A stretch of DNA of 64,000 nucleotides from JBDSWU01 sp038230395 (GTDB lineage Bacteria; Patescibacteriota; Saccharimonadia; Saccharimonadales; UBA4665). The stretch covers positions 222,429-286,428 of the forward strand of contig JBBRNI010000001.1 of assembly GCA_038230395.1 (NCBI GenBank), written 5' to 3'. The notes beneath the pieces are model-generated. The model was not told where the DNA came from and searched no databases. It was given only the letters and a program-made list of their open reading frames with translations. The position numbers and the translations under genes are program-made. Below, piece after piece: positions 33,314 to 40,159 of the stretch (position 1 is its first letter; every line of letters begins with the position of its first letter).

Positions 33314-35672
33314 CGGCCGCTACATAGTACTGGAGGGTCCGGAAGGCGTTGGTAAAACAACTCAACTGCAGGAACTAGCCAGACGTTTACGAGCGGCTGG
33401 CTTACCTGTTCGCGAGCTACGGGAGCCAGATAGTCAGAGTGACCTAACAGCCCGTGCCATTCGTCAGCTTACACAAGACCCTCGCTACCCAATGAATACT
33501 CGCACCGAAGTCTTGTTATATAATGCAGCTCGCTCGCAGAGCCTACAAATTATTCGTCAGAGTGTCGAGCAGGGACTTATTTGCTTGGTAGATCGCAACT
33601 ATTTGACGACTTTGGCATTACAATATTATGGTCGTGGTGATGTACCTGATTACAACACGATCAATAGTATTATCAACTTTGCTGTAGGTGGCGTCGAACC
33701 CGATCTGTGTATCGTGCTAGACGCACCGGTAAGCATGCTCAAAGAACGACTCAAAGATCGTTATAATGGTGAGCGCTTTGATAATCTAGACGAAGCTTTC
33801 CTAGAACGGGTACGTTCTGGTTACTTGTGGGAGGCTAACCAGCGACATTTACCAGTTGTATTCGCCAATGACTCCAGTGAAGCTGTGGCAGACAAAATAT
33901 GGAAGCTGGTATCAGATTCTCTGGCCAACCGTGCTCAAAGCACTAGTTTGGCGGTGCCGGCAACTTCTGTTAAACAAGTTTTACAGAATAAACAATCAGC
34001 GCCGCATGAGCCACCAATGGTAATCGAAACTTCTGCTGCCACGGTTGAAGCAGTTGTGTCGCCGGCTGCCCCAGAAGGCCCTTACGTCGACAAAAACAAA
34101 GACGGGCTTTATAGCGTTAATGAGGCCGGTGCAGCCTACCTGCAGCAGGCTGTCACCAGTGTTGATGGCGACGTCTACGCCTTTACTGACAAGCTCAGTC
34201 CTATCACTATTGCGGCGGCAATGGCTCGTTTGTCGCGCCGTGCTGATGACATGCGTATTACAATTTTGGATGAATTTGCCGGTAAAGAGGGTAAGGATGG
34301 CAAATTGCTTGAGCGGGTGATTACCGCTTATGGTGACGACTCAGTGCAGCAGCTCGGAGGTCTACACTTCGTCGTCGAAAATGCCTCAAACATTTTGACT
34401 AAAAAGCTTGAATGGGGTAGATTAGCAGCCTACCTCGAGCAATCAACTCGCTATATCTACTTTGACCAAAAAGACAAACATGGCAAATACCGCTACCATG
34501 TTCCAGAACACTTTAAGCCAGCCGTCAAAAAGCAGTACATCGAAGCCATGGATAGCTTGTTTGATTTATATTCGGCGATGGTTCATAGCTTAACATCGTA
34601 TGTTCGTACTAAATCAACCGTGCCCGAAGCTGAGCGTGATGTCGCTTGGCAGGGCGCTACTCGAGCTCAAGCTTGTGACGTCGTAAGGGCTGTGTTGCCG
34701 ACGGCTACCAAGTCTACTGTTGGTGTCTACGCCTCTGGCCAAGCCCTAGAGAGCTTAATCATGCACCTGCTGTCTGACGATTTGCCCGAGGCCCGTGCCA
34801 CTGGTGAGGATCTATTAAAGCAAGGTCGCAAGATAGTACCGATGTTCCTACAACGAGCTGACAAGCCAGAGCGCGGCGGAGCAATGGTGGCGTATTTGGC
34901 TAACACTCGTCGCCACATGGCTAAATTAGCTGATAAGTACCTCAGTGAAACCCATGCCCCGTCTGATACCGAGCCAGTAACACTAGTTGATTATTGGCCC
35001 AAAAATGAAATGCTTCTAACTGCGGACATGCTATACGAGCACAGTGGCTTGCCACTAGAGCAGCTACAAACAATTACCAGCGGTTGGTCATACGATCAAA
35101 AAGCTAAAGTCTTTAAAACCTACATGGGTGAACGGCTTAACCGCCGCCATCGCCCTGGCCGAGCCCTCGAAAAGGCCCACTACAGTTGGGACTTAGTCTG
35201 TGACTATGGCATCTTCCGCGACTTGCAGCGCCACCGTATGGTAGACGACCTCACCTGGCAGCAACTTACACCGCGATACGGCTACGAAATACCAAAGCTC
35301 ATCGAAGACGCTGGACTCAGCGAGCAATTTGAAGCCTGCTTTGACTTAAGTCTTAAACTTTACAGTGCCTTACAGCAGGCTGGATATGGCCTTGAAGCGC
35401 AATACGCCACATTGCTTGGTCACCGCATGCGTTGGAAAGTCACCTATAATGCCCGCGAAGCATTCCACTTGCACGAGCTGCGCACGACGCCGCAAGGCCA
35501 CCCAGGCTACCGTAAATTAGTGCTACAAATGCATGAAAAACTAGCCGAAGTTCATCCCTTGATCGCCGAATCTATCAAATTTGTTAACCAAGACGAAAAC
35601 CCCGAATTAACACGCCTAGCCGCAGAACGCTACACTCAGTTCAAGCTACAACAGCTCGACAAGAAGAACTAG
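33306..35672 (+). CDS. Thymidylate kinase fused to a double ThyX-like region
   Basis: A 788-residue fusion. Residues 1-210 are a thymidylate kinase: P-loop EGPEGVGKTTQLQ, the DRNYLTTLALQYYG region, and lid CIVLDAPVSMLKERLKDR. A Pro/Ala-rich linker (about 211-245) leads to about 540 residues of FAD-dependent thymidylate synthase-like sequence with two related halves. The first has WGRLAAYLEQSTRY (around residue 370), recalling the N-E-Q-S-x-R-Y part of ThyX. The second has QRHRMVDDLTWQQLTPRYGYE (around residue 640), recalling R-H-R-x7-S but with Asp/Thr where Ser is usual. It should make dTMP from dUMP and phosphorylate it to dTDP. Activity of each ThyX half is unproven. Confidence 0.85.
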   Translation: MSSGRYIVLEGPEGVGKTTQLQELARRLRAAGLPVRELREPDSQSDLTARAIRQLTQDPRYPMNTRTEVLLYNAARSQSLQIIRQSVEQGLICLVDRNYLTTLALQYYGRGDVPDYNTINSIINFAVGGVEPDLCIVLDAPVSMLKERLKDRYNGERFDNLDEAFLERVRSGYLWEANQRHLPVVFANDSSEAVADKIWKLVSDSLANRAQSTSLAVPATSVKQVLQNKQSAPHEPPMVIETSAATVEAVVSPAAPEGPYVDKNKDGLYSVNEAGAAYLQQAVTSVDGDVYAFTDKLSPITIAAAMARLSRRADDMRITILDEFAGKEGKDGKLLERVITAYGDDSVQQLGGLHFVVENASNILTKKLEWGRLAAYLEQSTRYIYFDQKDKHGKYRYHVPEHFKPAVKKQYIEAMDSLFDLYSAMVHSLTSYVRTKSTVPEAERDVAWQGATRAQACDVVRAVLPTATKSTVGVYASGQALESLIMHLLSDDLPEARATGEDLLKQGRKIVPMFLQRADKPERGGAMVAYLANTRRHMAKLADKYLSETHAPSDTEPVTLVDYWPKNEMLLTADMLYEHSGLPLEQLQTITSGWSYDQKAKVFKTYMGERLNRRHRPGRALEKAHYSWDLVCDYGIFRDLQRHRMVDDLTWQQLTPRYGYEIPKLIEDAGLSEQFEACFDLSLKLYSALQQAGYGLEAQYATLLGHRMRWKVTYNAREAFHLHELRTTPQGHPGYRKLVLQMHEKLAEVHPLIAESIKFVNQDENPELTRLAAERYTQFKLQQLDKKN

Positions 35673-36121
35673 CTAAAGTTAGCTACGGGCTTAATTGAAT
35701 CAGAGTTAAGATCCTCAAATGTGTCCGTAGTCAGCATTGCAGAATCAACGGCCATGGGTTCCTCTGCATGATACAACACAACATCAAGTTCGGGGTGTCC
35801 TGTTCGAATAATATCAAAGGTACGTCCGGAGATTAAGCGTCCAGCAAAGACGGTCATTGGTTTATCTGGTTCAGCATCTCTTACAAGGCGAGCTTCCTCT
35901 GCGGTGCTAATTTGAAGAGCAACGAGTGCTCGCAAAAATGAGGATTCAGAAGACGTTGTCATCGCCGCGCCAAAGCTGTCAGACTCACCTCTTACGAAGT
36001 TTGCCAGGCTAGACAGCGCAAATACTACCGCTCGCTTTGCCGGATCCCAAGAGTTCAGCATATCACTCGAAAACCTCGTGTCAGGAGCCTGATTCCAGCT
36101 TAAGAGTAATTCTTCTGGCAT
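35669..36121 (-). CDS. Hypothetical protein controlled by an attenuator
   Basis: A 150-residue soluble protein, not recognised. It has an acidic N-terminus (MPEELLLSWNQAPDTRFSSD), a helical middle (AKRAVVFALSSLANFVRG, SFLRALVALQISTAEEARLV) and a C-terminal half that looks like beta strands (PMTVFAGRLISGRTFDIIRTG, LDVVLYHAEEP). No signal peptide or membrane helix. GAGAG before the ATG is a weak Shine-Dalgarno. About 160 nt of leader with a mini-ORF and competing hairpins precede it. The stop overlaps the convergent fusion gene by 4 nt. Confidence 0.55.
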   Translation of the reverse strand: MPEELLLSWNQAPDTRFSSDMLNSWDPAKRAVVFALSSLANFVRGESDSFGAAMTTSSESSFLRALVALQISTAEEARLVRDAEPDKPMTVFAGRLISGRTFDIIRTGHPELDVVLYHAEEPMAVDSAMLTTDTFEDLNSDSIKPVANFS

Positions 36122-36141
36122 AATGTATGTCTCTCATTTAA

Positions 36142-36172
36142 AAACCGGGTACCTTATGCGGAAACCCGGTTT
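36142..36172 (-). terminator. Attenuator terminator in the leader of the 150-residue gene
   Basis: On the minus strand AAACCGGGT (36172-36164) pairs perfectly with ACCCGGTTT (36150-36142), followed by TTTTT counted from the end of the stem. It lies 20 nt before the gene's ATG. The first arm can instead pair with CCCGGTTT at 36205-36198. Confidence 0.7.
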
Positions 36173-36197
36173 GTTTTCTTGGTTGTTTATACCTTGG

Positions 36198-36206
36198 AAA
36201 CCGGGC
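36198..36206 (-). promoter_or_regulatory. Antiterminator segment, minus-strand leader
   Basis: GCCCGGTTT on the minus strand, beginning 3 nt after the mini-ORF stop codon. Eight bases (CCCGGTTT) are complementary to the first arm of the terminator. A ribosome finishing the mini-ORF would cover it. Confidence 0.6.
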
Positions 36207-36209
36207 GCA

Positions 36210-36278
36210 CTACACAGGGAACATCTTGCGTGCAATCATGCGGCAAGTCTGCTTTTGTGTTAGGTTTAGGGTTTTCAT
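36210..36278 (-). CDS. Leader mini-ORF (22 codons), leaderless
   Basis: Encodes a 22-residue peptide starting MKTLNLTQKQTCRM and ending RKMFPV, with TAG at 36212-36210. The ATG is about 3 nt from the predicted transcription start. Its stop is placed directly before the antiterminator segment, as in attenuation leaders. No run of a single amino acid points to a particular tRNA. Confidence 0.55.
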   Translation of the reverse strand: MKTLNLTQKQTCRMIARKMFPV

Positions 36279-36287
36279 TACAAAAAC

Positions 36288-36316
36288 ATATTAGCATAAC
36301 TTGTCAATAAGGTCAA
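36288..36316 (-). promoter_or_regulatory. Minus-strand promoter of the attenuated gene
   Basis: TTGACC, 17-bp spacer, TAATAT preceded by TGC (extended -10). It is followed after 9 nt by the mini-ORF ATG. Confidence 0.7.
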
Positions 36317-36334
36317 GCGTTTTGATCGAGTCAT

Positions 36335-36363
36335 TTGACAGATGGAATACAGCAGAGTAGGCT
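36335..36363 (+). promoter_or_regulatory. Plus-strand promoter of the attenuated three-gene operon
   Basis: Perfect TTGACA, 17-bp spacer, TAGGCT. Six nt later comes the ATG of a 34-codon mini-ORF. The two divergent promoters are 18 bp apart. Confidence 0.6.
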
Positions 36364-36369
36364 AATAAT

Positions 36370-36474
36370 ATGTTAAATTCAGTCGCACTATTTGTATTTG
36401 TTTCGATCATTCTACTCAATCTTCCACGGCTGTGCTTCAAAACAGTTGAAGTCCGGGCGCCTAGGCGCCGCTAG
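36370..36474 (+). CDS. Leader mini-ORF (34 codons), leaderless
   Basis: Encodes a 34-residue peptide. The first part is strongly hydrophobic and rich in Val, Ile, Leu and Phe (residues 5-19, ALFVFVSIILLN). The end is basic (VRAPRRR). The stop TAG is at 36472-36474. Codons 26-29 (GTT GAA GTC CGG) form the antiterminator arm, so ribosome position on this ORF should decide the fold. Either branched-chain aminoacyl-tRNA supply or drug-induced stalling could be sensed; the sequence does not decide. Confidence 0.55.
   Translation: MLNSVALFVFVSIILLNLPRLCFKTVEVRAPRRR
36445..36455 (+). promoter_or_regulatory. Antiterminator arm, plus-strand leader
   Basis: GTTGAAGTCCG, perfectly complementary over 11 nt to CGGACTTCAAC at 36497-36507, which is most of the 5' arm and loop of the downstream terminator. 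Confidence 0.65.
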
Positions 36475-36493
36475 CACAGTCAAAACGATATAC

Positions 36494-36522
36494 AATCGGA
36501 CTTCAACTGAAGTCCGATTTTT
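36494..36522 (+). terminator. Attenuator terminator before the three-gene operon
   Basis: AATCGGACTTC (36494-36504), loop AACT, GAAGTCCGATT (36509-36519), then continuing T's: an 11-bp perfect stem with a T tract, located 42 nt before the first structural gene. Confidence 0.75.
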
Positions 36523-36563
36523 AATTTATAGCAAAGTCAACAAAGGATACATAAGGATCAACC

Positions 36564-36893
36564 ATGCCATACAAAAAGGAAAAGCGTACAAACCCTAGCC
36601 GATTCAGAAGCTCGATGGAGGCGCTCCATACATTCAGGACAATCGGCTATGAAGACTCGCTACCGCAGACATTAGCTCAGGCAGAGGCGTTAGCAGTTAA
36701 AGCCTGGAGTGATACCCAAGGTCAACCGGGTCGACGTAAACTAGCTCGTTCAGCCCTTCATGAAGTCGCACTGGTGACTAGCAATCCAGTGGAATCAGCA
36801 GTTGACGAACGTTCTCAAAATCAACATTTACCCGTCATAGATTGGGTTACCTATGAGCTATCGCCACACGAATCATTTGAGGTGGCGTCATGA
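36564..36893 (+). CDS. Hypothetical protein, first gene of attenuated operon
   Basis: A 109-residue basic-to-acidic protein, not recognised. The N-terminus is Lys/Arg-rich (MPYKKEKRTNPSRFRSS), then a helical stretch (LPQTLAQAEALAVKAWSDTQ) and an acidic tail. AAGGA sequences sit 6-18 nt before the ATG. The stop overlaps the next ATG (ATGA). A basic N-terminus might bind nucleic acid, but this is only a composition argument. Confidence 0.55.
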   Translation: MPYKKEKRTNPSRFRSSMEALHTFRTIGYEDSLPQTLAQAEALAVKAWSDTQGQPGRRKLARSALHEVALVTSNPVESAVDERSQNQHLPVIDWVTYELSPHESFEVAS

Positions 36894-37162
36894 CAGATCC
36901 AGCTGGAGAAATAACTTGGCGGCGACCGACAAAGGAGGTCGCACATCCGTATGTTATCGGAGCAGTAGAGGCATATGTGCCTAAGGATAGTGAAGACGCC
37001 ATATTATTTATAGGCAGTTTAGGCCTATCCGAAGTTAATGATTACGCAGGCCGGCCAGATATACAAGCTGACATTGTAGCTAGTTTGGCTGCCGAGCACT
37101 TCCCAAAATGCTTCAACGATATCGTAACCTTGACGCTCGTTAGCTCGCAGGGTGTAGCATGA
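36890..37162 (+). CDS. Hypothetical protein, second gene of attenuated operon
   Basis: A 90-residue protein without recognised domain. It looks beta-rich in the middle (HPYVIGAVEAYVPKDSEDAILFI) with a helix (PDIQADIVASLAAEHFPKCF). Coupled on both sides by ATGA overlaps, so the three products are probably made in fixed ratio. Confidence 0.55.
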   Translation: MTDPAGEITWRRPTKEVAHPYVIGAVEAYVPKDSEDAILFIGSLGLSEVNDYAGRPDIQADIVASLAAEHFPKCFNDIVTLTLVSSQGVA

Positions 37163-37506
37163 GTCGAGCCAATGTAATGCCACTTGCGGCCGATGCTTTT
37201 ATGCTGCCAATGGATGAGCGTCGCGGGCACGTTCAGAAGTTACTACGTTCTAGCGATCCCGCGGATAAAGAACACCTAGAAGGGCACGCCAGAGTACTGG
37301 TGTCATACCTAGGCGAATGCGCCGCGGAAGAGCGGACTACATCAATAGCAGGAGCACGCGCCGCAGGTAAGGCCGCGCTACTGTTAGCTCAAAACCCGTT
37401 ACTCGCTGAGCCGGGCCAAGTCGTAGATGCTTGGGATAAGCTATGTGAAGTAAAGCCGTTCTCAAACTACTTCGCCAAGCTTGACCTAACGCCCGTAACA
37501 GAGTAG
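37159..37506 (+). CDS. Hypothetical protein, third gene of attenuated operon
   Basis: A 115-residue, mainly helical protein (DERRGHVQKLLRSSDPADKE, LEGHARVLVSYLGECAAEER, AGARAAGKAALLLAQNPLL). Not recognised. ATGA overlap with the previous gene. It is followed by the rplJL promoter. Confidence 0.55.
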   Translation: MSRANVMPLAADAFMLPMDERRGHVQKLLRSSDPADKEHLEGHARVLVSYLGECAAEERTTSIAGARAAGKAALLLAQNPLLAEPGQVVDAWDKLCEVKPFSNYFAKLDLTPVTE

Positions 37507-37581
37507 AGTATAGATAAGTTGCCAGAGACAGCGACGAGCGTAAGCTTTAATTATGTCGCCGAGGTACAAACAATCTAGTAT

Positions 37582-37610
37582 TTGCTAAGAAATTAGTAAT
37601 AAATTAGTAA
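37582..37610 (+). promoter_or_regulatory. Promoter of rplJ-rplL
   Basis: TTGCTA, 17-bp spacer, TAGTAA, giving a leader of about 110 nt. Confidence 0.5.
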
Positions 37611-37616
37611 GATTGG

Positions 37617-37726
37617 CGTCTCTGTAAATGCAATCCGCAAATACGAGACCTTTTTGTTTGGCAACGCTAACCGGTGTAGCGCATAGGTCGAACGCTCACC
37701 AAATCAAAATTGTAATGGAGAACTCC
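37617..37726 (+). promoter_or_regulatory. 5' leader of rplJ, probable L10-binding leader
   Basis: A long untranslated region with AACGCTAACCGGTGTAGCGC (a short hairpin with an internal loop) around 37662-37681 and unpaired A-rich stretches, as in L10(L12)4-binding leaders. TGGAG marks the rplJ ribosome-binding site. Assigned from position and partial structure only. Confidence 0.4.
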
Positions 37727-38251
37727 ATGGCATTAACCAAAGCTGGTAAGGACGAAGTTGTTGCTGAAATCAGTGACCTCCTCAGTTCTTCCAAAATGAC
37801 TGTTGTTGCCAAGTACCAAGGTACCACCGTTAAAGCCCTACAGGCTTTACGCAAAGAAGCCAAAGGCAACGGCACCAAAGTCAAAGTCGTCAAGAACCGC
37901 TTAGTCATCAAGGCTGTGCAGGCCAACACGACTCTCAAAGACGCTGATGTTAGTACGCTGACCGGTATGCTGCTCTACGCTTTTAACAGCGAAGACGAAG
38001 TAGCCCCAGCTCAAATCCTCAGCACCTTCGCAAAGCTAAATCCAACTATCGAATTTGTCGGCGCCATCACGGCCGAAGGCTTATTCATTGACGCCAACGA
38101 CGTCAAAGCCCTAGCTGGATTGCCGAGCAAAAACCAACTCATCGGTCAGGTTATCGCACAATTGCTTTCACCTGTGCATGATGTCACAAACGCCCTTTCG
38201 GGCAACTTACACGCACTGCTTGACGGCGTCGCTGATAAAGCAACTGCATAA
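37727..38251 (+). CDS. rplJ: 50S ribosomal protein L10
   Basis: A 174-residue L10: MALTKAGKDEVVAEISDLLS, VVAKYQGTTVKALQALRKEA, and VVKNRLVIKA for rRNA binding. The C-terminal helix (VIAQLLSPVHDVTNALSGNL) carries the L7/L12 dimers. The start at 37727 is set by TGGAG; the frame is open further upstream, but that region is the leader. Confidence 0.95.
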   Translation: MALTKAGKDEVVAEISDLLSSSKMTVVAKYQGTTVKALQALRKEAKGNGTKVKVVKNRLVIKAVQANTTLKDADVSTLTGMLLYAFNSEDEVAPAQILSTFAKLNPTIEFVGAITAEGLFIDANDVKALAGLPSKNQLIGQVIAQLLSPVHDVTNALSGNLHALLDGVADKATA

Positions 38252-38311
38252 AGAGTGCTTTTAAGAGCTGTCTAATCAATTAGTACCATTAATTTATAGG
38301 AGATCAACCCC

Positions 38312-38686
38312 ATGGCTGATTTAAAGAAACTCGCGGAAAGCCTAACTGGCTTGACCGTTCTCGAAGTAAACGAACTCAAAACCATCCTGAAGGATGAATA
38401 CGGCATTGAGCCAGCTGCCGCAGCTGTTGCTGTTGCTGGTCCTGCTGCCGAAGCTGGTCCCGCAGAAGACGCCAAGACTGAATTTGACGTTATCCTCAAG
38501 GACGCTGGTGCTGCCAAAGTCGCAGTCATCAAGGCTGTCAAAGACATAACCGGCCTTGGCCTTGGCGAAGCCAAAGCTATCGTTGACGGGGCTCCAAAGA
38601 CCGTCCTCGAAAAGGCTGGCAAAGACGACGCTGAGAAGGCTAAGAAAGCCCTCGAAGACGCCGGCGCTACTGTCGAACTCGGCTAA
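38312..38686 (+). CDS. rplL: 50S ribosomal protein L7/L12
   Basis: A 124-residue L7/L12: N-terminal dimerisation helices (DLKKLAESLTGLTVLEVNEL), an Ala/Pro-rich hinge, and the C-terminal factor-binding domain (KTEFDVILKDAGAAKVAVIK, GLGLGEAKAIVDGAPK). AGGAGA precedes the ATG. Followed by a terminator. Confidence 0.97.
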   Translation: MADLKKLAESLTGLTVLEVNELKTILKDEYGIEPAAAAVAVAGPAAEAGPAEDAKTEFDVILKDAGAAKVAVIKAVKDITGLGLGEAKAIVDGAPKTVLEKAGKDDAEKAKKALEDAGATVELG

Positions 38687-38705
38687 TTCTGTAAAAAAGT
38701 ATTAT

Positions 38706-38736
38706 GTAAAAACCACTCCTAGCGAGTGGTTTTTAC
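38706..38736 (+). terminator. Terminator of rplJ-rplL
   Basis: GTAAAAACCACTC-CTAGC-GAGTGGTTTTTAC: 13-bp stem, 5-nt loop, T-rich 3' arm. Confidence 0.85.
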
Positions 38737-38738
38737 AT

Positions 38739-38772
38739 GGTATACACCAAAAAGTACACTTTAGCGTATACC
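38739..38772 (+). repeat. Inverted GGTATAC/GTATACC element related to the 46.1 kb repeat
   Basis: GGTATAC and GTATACC flank AAAAAGTACACTTTAGC. The stretch GTACACTTTAGCGTATACC closely resembles GTACTTTTTAGCGTATACC at 46142-46160. It lies upstream of the phosphatase gene and could be an operator for a shared regulator. Confidence 0.45.
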
Positions 38773-38796
38773 TCGTTACTGCAAAGCTAACGATGT

Positions 38797-38802
38797 TATA
38801 CT
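38797..38802 (+). promoter_or_regulatory. -10 element of the histidine phosphatase gene
   Basis: TATACT, 6 nt before the ATG at 38809 (leaderless). It is 24 bp after the inverted GGTATAC element, so a protein bound there would overlap the -35 region. Confidence 0.55.
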
Positions 38803-38808
38803 TGCAGC

Positions 38809-39435
38809 ATGAAGCCATGCAAACTATACGTTGTTCGCCACGGCGAATCAGAGCACAACCGCGACAAACTGACAAGTGGCCATGTTGACCCCGATTTAAC
38901 ATCTACAGGCATACAGCAAGCGCTTAGGTCAAAGCAGGCACTAGCCGATATTCAATTTGACGACGTCTACAGCTCAGATTTGCAACGAGCTGCCAAAACA
39001 GCTGAGCTTATATATGGATCTCCAGTAGCGAGCGACCATCAATTACCAGGCTTGAGGGAACGGGACTATGGCCAATATGACGGGCTTCCAGTCAAGCACT
39101 GGGAAGATCTCAAATCCAAAAAGCAACCCGAACACGATAGCTTACCCGAGCACAAGCAATGGCGCTACAAGCACGCACCAGACGCCGAAAGCCTTCACGA
39201 AGTATCCGAGCGATTTATCGAAGCTCTCGCCAGCATCGCTCAATCAAACCCCGGCAAAACAATTCTAATCGGGGCCCATGGCGGCACACTACGCACCATG
39301 TTAATAAGCCTAGGCTACGCTACCACTACTGAGCTACCACCTAATTCAATCGACAACGCCGCCTACGTCGAACTTGATTATACAGATGGCTCATTCACCG
39401 TCGGCACAGTCGTTGGTGCCAATAAAACCACTTAA
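38809..39435 (+). CDS. Histidine phosphatase superfamily protein (phosphoglycerate-mutase-like)
   Basis: A 208-residue protein with LYVVRHGESEHNRDKL (R-H-G-E motif, residues 5-20; His is the phospho-acceptor), YSSDLQRAAKTAELI, LRERDYGQYDGLPV and the second catalytic His in LIGAHGGTLRTML. It removes or moves phosphate groups on small molecules; cofactor-dependent mutase and phosphatase cannot be told apart here. Single gene with its own leaderless promoter. Confidence 0.85.
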   Translation: MKPCKLYVVRHGESEHNRDKLTSGHVDPDLTSTGIQQALRSKQALADIQFDDVYSSDLQRAAKTAELIYGSPVASDHQLPGLRERDYGQYDGLPVKHWEDLKSKKQPEHDSLPEHKQWRYKHAPDAESLHEVSERFIEALASIAQSNPGKTILIGAHGGTLRTMLISLGYATTTELPPNSIDNAAYVELDYTDGSFTVGTVVGANKTT

Positions 39436-39584
39436 TTAAAACTTACTTGGCTGACAAGACTTAATCCGTAAATTGTCAGTTATCCACAGAAGTAGCATAT
39501 GTTTTGACTTGACTTGTCAAACATGGTAGTTTAGGAGTAAGTATACACATATATAAATACTTATGACGAGAGACCTCACACGTT

Positions 39585-40094
39585 ATGGCAGACATACCAG
39601 ACAAACAAATCAAACGACTCAGAGCATTAATCCAAGAAGCCGAAACGAACCTAGCAGCTGCTAACGAGCTGCTTATTAGCCTTGTCGGTGATGACGAAGG
39701 TATGGCGCCCGTTGCCCGCGAAGATACTTTAGGCAAAGTTATCGAAGGCGTTTTTGACGGCCAAAACATGGTTGGCTCAGATGGTAAAACTTATCCTGTA
39801 CCTGCAAACTACGCCTCTAAGTCCAAGCTAGTCCAAGGCGATATTCTCAAACTTACCATCGCAGACGATGGTGCCTTCCTCTACAAGCAAATCGGACCTA
39901 TCCCACGCAAACAAGTTGTTGGCACACTTATCCTAGAAGCAGGGCACTATTTTGTCGATGTTAATGGACGCAAGTTACGGGTTTTACTAGCAAGCGTCAC
40001 CTACTTTAAGGCTAAACCAGGAGACCAAGTCAGTGTTAACGTCCCCGAAGACGACTCTGCCGCCGAGTGGGCTGCTCTCGAAGCCGCTCTGTAA
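39585..40094 (+). CDS. Conserved hypothetical protein
   Basis: A 169-residue protein. Residues 5-35 form a helix/coiled coil (DKQIKRLRALIQEAETNLAA). The rest is beta-rich with FDGQNMVGSDGKTYPVPANY, SKLVQGDILKLTIADDGAFL and RKQVVGTLILEAGHYFVDVN. The second half alternates like a small barrel. I have the impression it is conserved in CPR genomes but cannot name a function. Soluble, no signal peptide. A perfect DnaA-box nonamer (TTATCCACA, 39480-39488) and TTGACT hexamers lie upstream. Confidence 0.65.
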   Translation: MADIPDKQIKRLRALIQEAETNLAAANELLISLVGDDEGMAPVAREDTLGKVIEGVFDGQNMVGSDGKTYPVPANYASKSKLVQGDILKLTIADDGAFLYKQIGPIPRKQVVGTLILEAGHYFVDVNGRKLRVLLASVTYFKAKPGDQVSVNVPEDDSAAEWAALEAAL

Positions 40095-40147
40095 CTATTA
40101 ATCTGATTCACTGTTATTAGGCTCATGGTTTGTATCCATATTCATGA

Positions 40148-40153
40148 TATAAC
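40148..40153 (+). promoter_or_regulatory. -10 element of the phosphatidyltransferase gene
   Basis: TATAAC, 6 nt before the ATG at 40160; leaderless. Confidence 0.5.
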
Positions 40154-40159
40154 AAATGT

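Noticed and set aside
32576..37571. Shared GCCGAGGTACAA sequence before dcd and in the spacer upstream of rplJ
   Set aside because: Only 12 identical bases with no further similarity or common position relative to a promoter; likely chance.
39480..39488. Perfect DnaA-box nonamer TTATCCACA near replication genes, considered as part of an origin
   Set aside because: Only one box was seen, with no cluster, AT-rich unwinding repeat or dnaA gene, so I do not call an origin.
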